8,262 nucleotides of DNA, taken from NCBI GenBank assembly GCA_938022345.1, contig CALIEP010000197.1, positions 1 to 8,262 on the forward strand, read 5' to 3'. Below the pieces are notes generated by a model that saw only the letters and a program-made list of their open reading frames with translations, had not been told where the DNA came from and made no database searches. Source of the DNA: an uncultured Actinomyces sp. (GTDB lineage Bacteria; Actinomycetota; Actinomycetes; Actinomycetales; Actinomycetaceae). Both the position numbers and the translations under genes were made by a program. Positions 1-5,724 of this stretch are shown here, piece by piece (position 1 is the first letter of the stretch; every line of letters starts with the position of its first letter).

Positions 1-164
1 CAGGCCCCGAATACCTTGAACCTCCTTTAGCCGCTCAGTGGCGCGCAACCACTGACGAGGGGAAGCGCTTGCGGGTCGTTATCGACCAAGTCGCCTCGTT
101 GACAGATATTTCCGCCTCGCGCTGGCACGCGAAGCTGTGCGGGATGCTCTCCTCGCAGCTTTAA
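1..164 (+). CDS. dgt: Deoxyguanosinetriphosphate triphosphohydrolase (dGTPase), C-terminal end only
   Basis: This is the last 53 codons of a gene that enters from the left; codons are in phase with base 3 and the stop is TAA at 162-164. The translated tail contains RLRVVIDQVASLTDISASRW followed by a short basic helix, which I recognise as the conserved C-terminus of actinobacterial dGTPases of the HD superfamily. These enzymes hydrolyse dGTP to deoxyguanosine and inorganic triphosphate and help balance dNTP pools. The catalytic HD motifs would lie upstream of the window, so activity cannot be judged here. Location directly before dnaG supports the call, because dgt-dnaG is a common actinobacterial gene order (family knowledge from memory). 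The 64 bases between this stop and the dnaG start show no clear terminator, so the two genes are probably co-transcribed. Confidence 0.85.
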   Translation, partial: GPEYLEPPLAAQWRATTDEGKRLRVVIDQVASLTDISASRWHAKLCGMLSSQL

Positions 165-228
165 ACAGAGCTCCGGTGCCAATCCACATGCCCCTGCTAA
201 GGAAGTGTCCACTCGCTAAACTGAACTC

Positions 229-2187
229 ATGGCCGGCCTGATCCTCAAAGAAGACATCGCCGCCGTACGTGATGCCTCGCGCATTGAAGAAATCGTCGGC
301 GAGCGCGTCGCACTGCGCCCTGCGGGTGTTGATTCTTTGAAGGGATTGTGCCCATTTCATGATGAACGCACGCCCTCGTTCCACGTTCGTCCCTCCCAGG
401 GCTTTTGGCACTGCTTTGGCTGTGGCGAAGGCGGGGACGTCATCAGCTTTGTCCAGAAAGTTGATTCTCTTTCCTTTACCGAGGCCGTGGAAGCCTTGGC
501 CCTCAAAGCGGGGATCACTTTGCATTACGAGGCCGCGGGAAGCGGAACACTTCGCCGCGAGGAGCCGGGTCGCCGTCAGCGCCTTCTTGATGCGCACCGC
601 GTGGCTGAGGAGTTTTATCAGGCACAGCTCACGTCCCCAGAAGCGCACATTGGACGTGAATTTTTGGCCCAAAGGGGCTTTGGTGAAGCAATGTGCCGGC
701 GTTTCGGGATTGGCTACTCTCCGGCCTCGTGGGACGCGCTGACACGTCACCTTCGTTCGAAGGGATTCACCGATCAAGAGATTGAAACTGCCGGTCTGGC
801 GACTCGGGGTAACCGCGGACTTTATGACCGTTTCCGGGGAAGACTGATGTGGCCAATCCGCGATATTACGGGCGCGACTGTTGGTTTTGGCGCCCGGCGT
901 TTGAATGATGAGGACAAGGAATCCCCGAAGTACCTCAACACCCCTGAAACGCCTATTTATCACAAGTCCCAAGTCCTGTACGGTTTGGATCTTGCGAAGA
1001 AAGAAATCACTCAGGGACGCAGGGTTGTCATTGTTGAGGGCTACACCGATGTCATGGCTGCCCACGCTGCGGGTGTCGGCTGCGCTGTTGCAACCTGTGG
1101 CACCGCTTTTGGTGAAGAACACGTCAAGATTGTTCGCCGACTGCTGGGAGATACCGCCGATAGTGCAGCGGGAGTCGTTTTAAGCAATGGGAAGGCCCAT
1201 GGCGGTGAAGTGATCTTCACCTTCGATGGCGATGCTGCCGGTCAAAAAGCTGCGCTTCGTGCATTTGATATGGATCAAAACTTTGCGGCGCAGACCTTCG
1301 TCGCCGTCGAGCCCCATGGCATGGACCCCTGCGAATTACGCATGGCTCAAGGCGAGCGTGCGGTTGTGGAGCTGGTGAACTCTCGGACTCCGCTTTTCGA
1401 GTTCGTCATTCGCTCCGTTCTACGCCAATTGGATCTCAGGACTGCGGAGGGCCGCGTAAAGGCTCTTCGTGCCGCGACTCCCGTGGTCGCTCGCATTCGT
1501 GACCGCGCTCTCCAACGCGAATACACCAGGTTGCTCGCCGGTTGGATTGGTATGGATATCTCTGAGGTAGCGCGCGCGGTGCGCTCCTCTGGCAGCTCGC
1601 GCCCGGCCTCGAACGGACGCGGAGCGACTCCTGAGGCCTCGGCCCCCATGCCTGCAAGGCGCGGTCCGGAAGACCCCGTGTCAAAGATTGAACGCCAGGC
1701 CTTGGAAGCGCTGGTTCAATACCCCATGTACGTGGTGGGTTCGGGATTTGAGGAACTTGGGGGAGAAGCATTCTCGGTGCCTTCCTACCGCGCTGTTCAC
1801 GACGCGATTCGAGCTGCAGGCGGTCTTGGCGCTTTCGTCAAACTTCTTCGTCAGGCCGAAGAACATTTCGGTAAAGGGGAGAAAGCCGTGCAAGCAGCGA
1901 CTCGTGCCTTCGTTGATGACGTGCGCGAGCTGATGATTCCCGAAGTTGCATCGGTTTTGATGGAACTTGCGGTTGCTCCGCTGCCGCAGGATCGCGAAGA
2001 TCAGCTTCGTGCATACTGTCGCGGAGCGATGGGGGCAATGGTGCGTTTGGACGTCACACGCAGGCTGGCCGATGCGAATGCGAACCTTCAGCGCCTGAGC
2101 GAAGACGACCCGCAGTACACCCAAGCATTCCGAGAGCTGATGCGTCTGGAAGAAGTGCGTCGCCGTTTTACCGAACGCGCACAATAG
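229..2187 (+). CDS. dnaG: DNA primase DnaG
   Basis: DnaG makes the short RNA primers for leading- and lagging-strand replication and works with the DnaB helicase at the fork. At 652 residues it is of normal length for actinobacteria. An N-terminal CHC2 zinc-binding domain has ligands C41, H44, C62 and C65. The RNA polymerase core follows at about 120-380, including the Toprim fold with the metal-binding glutamate E270 in EGYTD and the aspartates D333 and D335 in FDGDAAG. A low-complexity Ser/Arg/Pro/Gly linker at about 452-483 leads to a helical C-terminal helicase-binding region (about 485-650). The start is ATG 229: an in-frame stop at 217-219 excludes anything longer, and the N-terminus MAGLILKEDI matches the family pattern. 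The ribosome binding site is poor; the only purine-rich match, AAGGAAG at 199-205, is 23 bases away. About a dozen extra residues (roughly 308-325) lie between the two Toprim motifs compared with mycobacterial DnaG as I remember it. It is convergent with the next gene. Confidence 0.97.
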   Translation: MAGLILKEDIAAVRDASRIEEIVGERVALRPAGVDSLKGLCPFHDERTPSFHVRPSQGFWHCFGCGEGGDVISFVQKVDSLSFTEAVEALALKAGITLHYEAAGSGTLRREEPGRRQRLLDAHRVAEEFYQAQLTSPEAHIGREFLAQRGFGEAMCRRFGIGYSPASWDALTRHLRSKGFTDQEIETAGLATRGNRGLYDRFRGRLMWPIRDITGATVGFGARRLNDEDKESPKYLNTPETPIYHKSQVLYGLDLAKKEITQGRRVVIVEGYTDVMAAHAAGVGCAVATCGTAFGEEHVKIVRRLLGDTADSAAGVVLSNGKAHGGEVIFTFDGDAAGQKAALRAFDMDQNFAAQTFVAVEPHGMDPCELRMAQGERAVVELVNSRTPLFEFVIRSVLRQLDLRTAEGRVKALRAATPVVARIRDRALQREYTRLLAGWIGMDISEVARAVRSSGSSRPASNGRGATPEASAPMPARRGPEDPVSKIERQALEALVQYPMYVVGSGFEELGGEAFSVPSYRAVHDAIRAAGGLGAFVKLLRQAEEHFGKGEKAVQAATRAFVDDVRELMIPEVASVLMELAVAPLPQDREDQLRAYCRGAMGAMVRLDVTRRLADANANLQRLSEDDPQYTQAFRELMRLEEVRRRFTERAQ

Positions 2188-2202
2188 CCCCCGCGGCAGG
2201 TA

Positions 2203-2697
2203 CTATTCCAATCCAACGCTTTCTCGCAGCTGGCGTTCAAACGATTGAGCCATTGCGATTCCTTCATCATCCAGTGGGCCGTTGGCCGCAAGGACAGAGA
2301 ACAACTCACCGTCTTCGCGTCTGCGAATCTGGCCGGTGATCACCGTTCCGGAAGGAGCGGTGATATTTCGGACAACGACCTGCGTGCGGTTCACCTTCTC
2401 AGAAAGGTCTTCCATAAAAGGACGCATTGATGAGTCGCTGGAGTGCACAATCAAAGGAGCACGGGAAGGATCAACCCAGGTCACGCGAAGTTCCTGCTTT
2501 TCACCGTTCCATCGTGCATTTTGAATTTCGTACCACATTCCCGAATCAACAACGTGATCCTCTTCGAGCAGGATCAAAGCAAAATGCCCCGAAACCAGAA
2601 TTCGCGAATCGGAAAGCTCGATATGAGGCGAGTTGGCATCCCCTGCGGGAACAAGGCGTTGCCAGTTCAGTTTGGTGTTTTCACTTTCCGTGCTCAT
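2203..2697 (-). CDS. Conserved actinobacterial protein of unknown function, 164 aa
   Basis: I cannot assign a function. The protein has no signal peptide or membrane segment, so it is probably cytoplasmic. Residues about 24-75 look like short beta strands and contain a W-rich stretch, MWYEIQNARW, followed by LRVTWVDPSRAPL at about 70-82. A central helix (about 92-104) precedes VVVRNI, then QIRRREDGELFSVL at about 123-136, and the protein ends in an acidic helix with the terminal QLRESVGLE. This layout (strands, a tryptophan-centred repeat resembling a PH-like fold, a basic IRR strand, and a C-terminal VGL) resembles a widespread family of uncharacterised actinobacterial proteins I recall from Streptomyces; that is memory, not a search. 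The ATG at 2697-2695 overlaps the stop of the lipoprotein gene as ATGA, which decides this start over a longer frame reaching 2745 and implies translational coupling. The purines GGTGGTG just upstream may help initiation. Confidence 0.8.
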   Translation of the reverse strand: MSTESENTKLNWQRLVPAGDANSPHIELSDSRILVSGHFALILLEEDHVVDSGMWYEIQNARWNGEKQELRVTWVDPSRAPLIVHSSDSSMRPFMEDLSEKVNRTQVVVRNITAPSGTVITGQIRRREDGELFSVLAANGPLDDEGIAMAQSFERQLRESVGLE

Positions 2698-3698
2698 TGC
2701 AGCGTCACCACCGCTGGAATCGAGACACCGGGAGCTTGCGTCCACAGGCGAACATCATCCAGTGCGGCGCGAGCACCAAAAAGTCGCACATCCTGGGAGT
2801 CTGAAGCGAAGAGATTGATATCCGCACGCATCGATGCTTGAGCAAGAGATGCGGGAGAGTGATCAGGCATCGAACAGCGCAGCTGGCGGGTGTCTTTGCT
2901 CCCGCGTTCCAAGGAACGTGAGGCCCGATCAAGAAGTGCGTTTTCAATGGTTTCCGCAGAGGCGAAGTCCTCGTTTGTCACCGCAGACTTCGGCAGTGAC
3001 TGAGCGATGCAATCCCAATTGGCCGTTGTCTGAGCGGCCTGTTCCGAGTTCGCAAAAGCAGAAGTCGTCTGTGAAGGCTGGGGGAGGAGTAAATCTGAAG
3101 AGGCGCCGCTGCGAACAACCCACGAAGGCGTCTTTCCGCTTTGGTCAATCAGTCGCTGTGCCAGCACATCAACATCGTGTGTGCCCTCGTCCACGTCAAT
3201 CGCGTAGGCATTGGCCAATTGCACTGCCGAGGCGTAGCGCCCCAGTGCGACTGCGCTGAGCTGACGTGCTTCCTCGCTCGAGGTCATGGTCGGGTTTGCC
3301 GCGGTCTGAAGATCTCGACGAGCTGAGATGACCAGCCAGGAGACGAAATCCTTCACCGTGTAGGGAGCTTCTGCAATAGCCTCGGGTTGGGGGAGCGAAG
3401 CGGCATCCTCGCGGCCCTTCCAGGGCTCCCATACTCCTCCGAGGAATTCCAAACGTTCCCGGGAACTCGTCGCTACCGCCTCGAGAGCGGAAGAACACGA
3501 GGCGCACTGTGTGGCAAGGGAAGCAAGGGAATGTGCGCGATCGGCCGCAGCGGCCTCGGTGCGCGCAGAAGTGTCACGGGAGAGCGCGAAACCGGTCAAA
3601 GCGGGCAGGCTACTGGGAGATTCCACGTGGATTCCACACGCTCCAAGGCAAAGAGCACAGGCAGCAACGAACGCAGTGAAGAGTTTCGGGTGTTTCAC
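2694..3698 (-). CDS. Exported lipoprotein of unknown function, possibly ferritin-like (DUF4439-type) fold
   Basis: The product has 334 residues. The N-terminus is a classic lipoprotein signal: basic MKHPK, a hydrophobic core at 6-18 and the lipobox LGAC with the acylated cysteine at C21, so the mature protein should be anchored to the outer face of the cytoplasmic membrane. The rest is Ala-, Ser- and Gln-rich and mostly helical. A helix pair is suggested at about 43-85 and 112-170, including VKDFVSWLVISARRDL and ALGRYASAVQLANAYA, and another at about 215-265. Cysteines occur as C65/C68 (CASC), C230 in WDCIAQSLP and C275. Helical alanine-rich proteins annotated with the ferritin-like DUF4439 domain sit upstream of rimP in other actinobacteria as I recall, which makes this the best guess, but no metal-ligand motif is visible. 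The start is GTG at 3698-3696; an in-frame stop (TGA, bases 3719-3717) leaves no alternative upstream, and GGGATGATG offers a weak binding site. It is the first gene of a two-gene operon. Confidence 0.8.
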   Translation of the reverse strand: MKHPKLFTAFVAACALCLGACGIHVESPSSLPALTGFALSRDTSARTEAAAADRAHSLASLATQCASCSSALEAVATSSRERLEFLGGVWEPWKGREDAASLPQPEAIAEAPYTVKDFVSWLVISARRDLQTAANPTMTSSEEARQLSAVALGRYASAVQLANAYAIDVDEGTHDVDVLAQRLIDQSGKTPSWVVRSGASSDLLLPQPSQTTSAFANSEQAAQTTANWDCIAQSLPKSAVTNEDFASAETIENALLDRASRSLERGSKDTRQLRCSMPDHSPASLAQASMRADINLFASDSQDVRLFGARAALDDVRLWTQAPGVSIPAVVTLQ

Positions 3699-3713
3699 AA
3701 CAACATCATCCCA

Positions 3714-3744
3714 TGGTCAAAAGACGAGTACGATTGCCTAGAAT
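3714..3744 (+). promoter_or_regulatory. Probable promoter of the rimP-nusA-ylxR-infB operon
   Basis: TAGAAT at 3739-3744 matches the -10 consensus in five of six positions. A weaker -35-like TGGTCA at 3714-3719 (four of six) lies 19 bases upstream, a longer spacer than ideal. The predicted transcription start is near 3751, which would give a leader of about 18 bases containing the rimP ribosome binding site. The element lies in the 70-base gap between the divergent lipoprotein and rimP genes, the only place an operon promoter can sit unless it is inside the lipoprotein gene. No convincing promoter was found for the minus strand in the same gap. The call is based on sequence likeness only. Confidence 0.45.
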
Positions 3745-3757
3745 ACCGTGTCGCGTG

Positions 3758-3763
3758 AAGGAG
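3758..3763 (+). promoter_or_regulatory. Ribosome binding site that decides the rimP start
   Basis: AAGGAG is a strong Shine-Dalgarno match. It lies five bases before the GTG at 3769, but overlaps the in-frame GTG at 3763 and lies downstream of the in-frame GTG at 3748. Spacing therefore favours 3769 as the true start. Confidence 0.7.
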
Positions 3764-3768
3764 TGAAG

Positions 3769-4239
3769 GTGGCACCCACACAGATTGAAGAACAAGTCCG
3801 TGCGCTGGTTGAAGGTATTGTCACCGGGGCCGGAGCCGAACTTGATGCGGTGACTATTCTCAAGCAGAATGGCGACCTGGTCTGCCGAATCACCGTTGAA
3901 GAGCCCTTGGGAAGCGAAAAGCTATCCTCGGATGCGCTCGCGGATATCTCACGCGCAATCTCCAAAACTATGGATGCCGCTGACCCGATTTCTGACGCAT
4001 ACATGCTGGAAGTCTCCACCCCCGGTCTGGAACGCGAATTGAAGAAACCTGACCATTGGAAGCGCCAAATTGGCGGATTGGTCAGCGTCAAGACGCGAAA
4101 TGGTGACAAATTTGTGGGACGGGTCAGCAATGCCGACGATAAAGGCGCTACTGTAGATACTGGCGCTGAAAGCCACACAATTGCATATGACGAGATCAAG
4201 AAGGCGCGTTCGCGCGTCGACTTCGGCTCGTGGGAATGA
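3769..4239 (+). CDS. rimP: Ribosome maturation factor RimP
   Basis: RimP binds the free 30S subunit and assists late assembly of the small ribosomal subunit. The 156-residue protein shows the two-domain family layout: an N-terminal alpha/beta domain (about 1-88) and a C-terminal SH3-like barrel (about 95-150). The hallmark YMLEVSTPGLERELKKPDHW at about 79-98 joins the two. The acidic DDKGATVD turn and the closing YDEIKKARSRV strand are also typical. The reading frame is open from a GTG at 3748, but GTG 3769 is preferred for its correctly spaced AAGGAG; the resulting N-terminus MAPTQIEEQV fits the family, whereas the longer forms add residues not expected there. It is the first gene of the operon and lies next to nusA, the usual arrangement across bacteria. 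Confidence 0.93.
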   Translation: MAPTQIEEQVRALVEGIVTGAGAELDAVTILKQNGDLVCRITVEEPLGSEKLSSDALADISRAISKTMDAADPISDAYMLEVSTPGLERELKKPDHWKRQIGGLVSVKTRNGDKFVGRVSNADDKGATVDTGAESHTIAYDEIKKARSRVDFGSWE

Positions 4240-4247
4240 GGGACGCT

Positions 4248-5300
4248 ATGGAAATCGATATGACCGCCCTGCGAATGGTCGAACATGAGAAAGGGGTATC
4301 GCTCAATACCCTTGTTGATGCCATTGAAGAGGCATTGCTGAAGGCGTACCACAACATCCCCGGCGCAATTGCAAAGGCTCGAATTGAGATCGATAAGCGT
4401 ACGGGTCGCGTGACCGTTATGGCCACCGAAGAAGACGAAGAGGGTAACCCCATCGGCGAATTCGATGACACCCCCAAGAACTTCGGTCGCATTGCACAAT
4501 CCACCGCGCGTTCCGTCATCATGCAGCGCCTGCGCGATGCTGATGATCAGCGCGTTTTGGGTGACTTTGCCGGCAAGACCGGTCAGATTGTGACCGGTGT
4601 CGTGCAGCAATCGCGCGACTCTCGCCTGACCACCGTGAGGTTGGCTGATGATTTCGAGGCCATTCTTCCCGATTCTGAGAAGGTCCCCGGAGAGGACTAC
4701 TCGCACGGAACCCGCCTGCGCGCACTGATCGTTTCCGTTGAGCGTACCGATCGCGGTGCTCGCATCACCCTTTCGCGCACCCACCCCGGATTGGTCAAAG
4801 GCCTATTTGAGCGTGAAGTTCCTGAGATTCAAGAGGGCTTGGTCCGAATCAAGGCCATTGCCCGCGAAGCTGGTCACCGCTCCAAGATTGCCGTGGTTGC
4901 TACTCGCGAAGGCGTGAATGCCAAGGGCGCGTGCATTGGCCCGATGGGCTCGCGTGTTCGTGCGGTCATGACAGAGCTTGGCGGCGAGAAGATCGACATT
5001 GTGGACTGGTCTGAAGATCCGGCACGTTTCGTTGCGAATTCGCTGTCCCCGGCGCGCGTGGCTCGCGTTGTTGTTCACTCCGTGGAGCAGCGCACGGCAA
5101 CAGCTATCGTTCCCGACTTCCAGCTTTCGCTGGCAATCGGTAAGGAAGGGCAGAACGCTCGACTTGCGGCACGCCTGACCGACTACCACATCGACATCCA
5201 TTCCGACACTGAGAATGGCGAAGAAGGACTGGCATCGCGTTCGTCTACACCAGATGACGTGATCAGTCGCTCACAATCCGATGGCTTGGAAGAGGACTGA
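4248..5300 (+). CDS. nusA: Transcription elongation/termination factor NusA
   Basis: NusA binds RNA polymerase and nascent RNA and modulates pausing, intrinsic termination and rRNA antitermination. The 350-residue product has an N-terminal polymerase-binding domain (about 1-105, beginning MEIDMTAL), an S1 RNA-binding domain (about 110-178, from KTGQIVTGVV to ARITLSRTHP) and two KH domains, with GxxG-type loops at GPMG (231-234) and GKEG (298-301). It ends in an acidic, poorly conserved tail (about 319-350). The acidic C-terminal repeats of the E. coli protein are absent, as is usual for Gram-positive NusA. The frame is open from GTG 4230 and ATG 4236 (the latter overlapping the rimP stop as ATGA), but ATG 4248 is preferred because the family starts M-(D/N/E)-I-D and GAGGGA at 4238-4243 is suitably spaced. 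Eight bases separate it from rimP, so the genes are tightly linked. Its 3' end may overlap ylxR. Confidence 0.96.
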   Translation: MEIDMTALRMVEHEKGVSLNTLVDAIEEALLKAYHNIPGAIAKARIEIDKRTGRVTVMATEEDEEGNPIGEFDDTPKNFGRIAQSTARSVIMQRLRDADDQRVLGDFAGKTGQIVTGVVQQSRDSRLTTVRLADDFEAILPDSEKVPGEDYSHGTRLRALIVSVERTDRGARITLSRTHPGLVKGLFEREVPEIQEGLVRIKAIAREAGHRSKIAVVATREGVNAKGACIGPMGSRVRAVMTELGGEKIDIVDWSEDPARFVANSLSPARVARVVVHSVEQRTATAIVPDFQLSLAIGKEGQNARLAARLTDYHIDIHSDTENGEEGLASRSSTPDDVISRSQSDGLEED

Positions 5301-5616
5301 CTCGGCTAAGCTTAAAGGCGTGTCTGACTCCACTCTGATGCTTCGCACCTGTGTGGGGTGTGGATTACGCGCGCAACGTGCGGAACTGATCCGTGTTGTT
5401 GCGACCTCTGACGGGGATCTTCATGTTGATCACCGTCGTAACCTTCCCGGTCGGGGAGCGTGGTTTCATCCCGAGGCCCGCTGCCTAGACCTCGCCCGCC
5501 GCAAGCGGGCGCTCGGGCGTTCACTGCGTCGATCAGTAGAAATGACTGACGAACAGTTGGCTGAACTGGGGAAGGAAATTCTGTCTGCGGCGCACAGGGC
5601 GCCGGACAACGAGTAG
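5281..5616 (+). CDS. ylxR: YlxR family RNA-binding protein (DUF448)
   Basis: This small basic protein of at most 111 residues carries the family signature: RTCVGCGLR at 22-30, LIRVV at 36-40 and the conserved LPGRGAWFHPEARCL at 55-69, followed by basic RRKRALGRSLRR. YlxR proteins are encoded between nusA and infB in most Gram-positive bacteria. In Bacillus the protein has been reported to bind RNase P RNA and modulate that enzyme (from memory of the literature); its role in actinobacteria is not settled. The start is uncertain. ATG 5281 gives the longest form and a 20-base overlap with nusA, while GTG 5320 and ATG 5338 also lie in frame before the conserved core. None has a well-spaced ribosome binding site (AAAGG at 5314-5318 is only one base from GTG 5320), so translation probably depends on coupling to nusA. 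The conserved region is complete whichever start is used. Confidence 0.9.
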   Translation: MAWKRTDSAKLKGVSDSTLMLRTCVGCGLRAQRAELIRVVATSDGDLHVDHRRNLPGRGAWFHPEARCLDLARRKRALGRSLRRSVEMTDEQLAELGKEILSAAHRAPDNE

Positions 5617-5622
5617 CGAAAG

Positions 5623-5647
5623 CGGGTTGAAAGCCCATGGGCACCCG
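5623..5647 (+). promoter_or_regulatory. Inverted repeats in the ylxR-infB gap
   Basis: CGGGT (5623-5627) can pair with ACCCG (5643-5647), enclosing the ten-base perfect palindrome GCCCATGGGC (5633-5642). The RNA could form a five-base-pair stem, a five-base bulge and a short inner stem. It starts six bases after the ylxR stop. There is no following U-run, so an intrinsic terminator is unlikely; an RNA processing or folding element is possible. A directly repeated CGATGAG follows at 5646-5652 and 5660-5666. No function can be assigned. Confidence 0.35.
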
Positions 5648-5676
5648 ATGAGTACCCAGCGATGAGCTGCCTGCAT

Positions 5677-5687
5677 TATCAGTGATA
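5677..5687. repeat. Small perfect inverted repeat before infB
   Basis: TATCA and TGATA flank a single central G, giving an eleven-base dyad. As RNA it could not form a loop of normal size, so if it matters it would be as a DNA-binding site. Its short length means chance occurrence is quite possible. Confidence 0.25.
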
Positions 5688-5694
5688 CGTCTCC

Positions 5695-5720
5695 GTTCGG
5701 GGACGTTCCCGAACAAGGAG
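5695..5720 (+). promoter_or_regulatory. Hairpin abutting the infB ribosome binding site
   Basis: GTTCGGG (5695-5701) and CCCGAAC (5708-5714) form a perfect seven-base-pair stem with the six-base loop GACGTT. The stem ends at 5714 and the strong Shine-Dalgarno AAGGAG occupies 5715-5720, four bases before the infB GTG at 5725. The binding site is therefore single-stranded but directly at the foot of a stable stem, a position where structure can affect ribosome loading or mRNA processing. There is no U-run, so I do not call it a terminator. The pairing is seen directly; a regulatory role is inference. Confidence 0.5.
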
Positions 5721-5724
5721 AAAA

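Noticed and set aside
99..127. A perfect TTGACA at 99-104, possible -35 for a dnaG promoter
   Set aside because: It encodes part of the conserved SLTD stretch of dGTPase and has no -10-like sequence at a suitable distance.
79..1122. A 347-codon open frame on the minus strand opposite dgt and dnaG
   Set aside because: The sense strand encodes the dgt tail and the DnaG zinc and Toprim domains with intact motifs; the antisense product has no family features.
1681..2184. A 167-codon minus-strand open frame opposite the 3' end of dnaG
   Set aside because: It overlaps the DnaG C-terminal domain completely and would also conflict with the neighbouring minus-strand operon; no motif was seen.
2443..3758. 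Several plus-strand open frames of 120-140 codons opposite the lipoprotein operon
   Set aside because: The minus-strand genes have a lipobox, a coupled start and coherent composition; the plus-strand frames give Arg/Ser/Pro-rich translations without recognisable domains.
3738..4784. A 348-codon open frame on the minus strand opposite rimP and nusA
   Set aside because: It spans two conserved plus-strand genes and the operon promoter, with no recognisable motif. It is treated as a codon-usage shadow.
5627..5656. TTGAAA at 5627-5632 as the -35 of an internal infB promoter
   Set aside because: No acceptable -10 element occurs 16-19 bases downstream.
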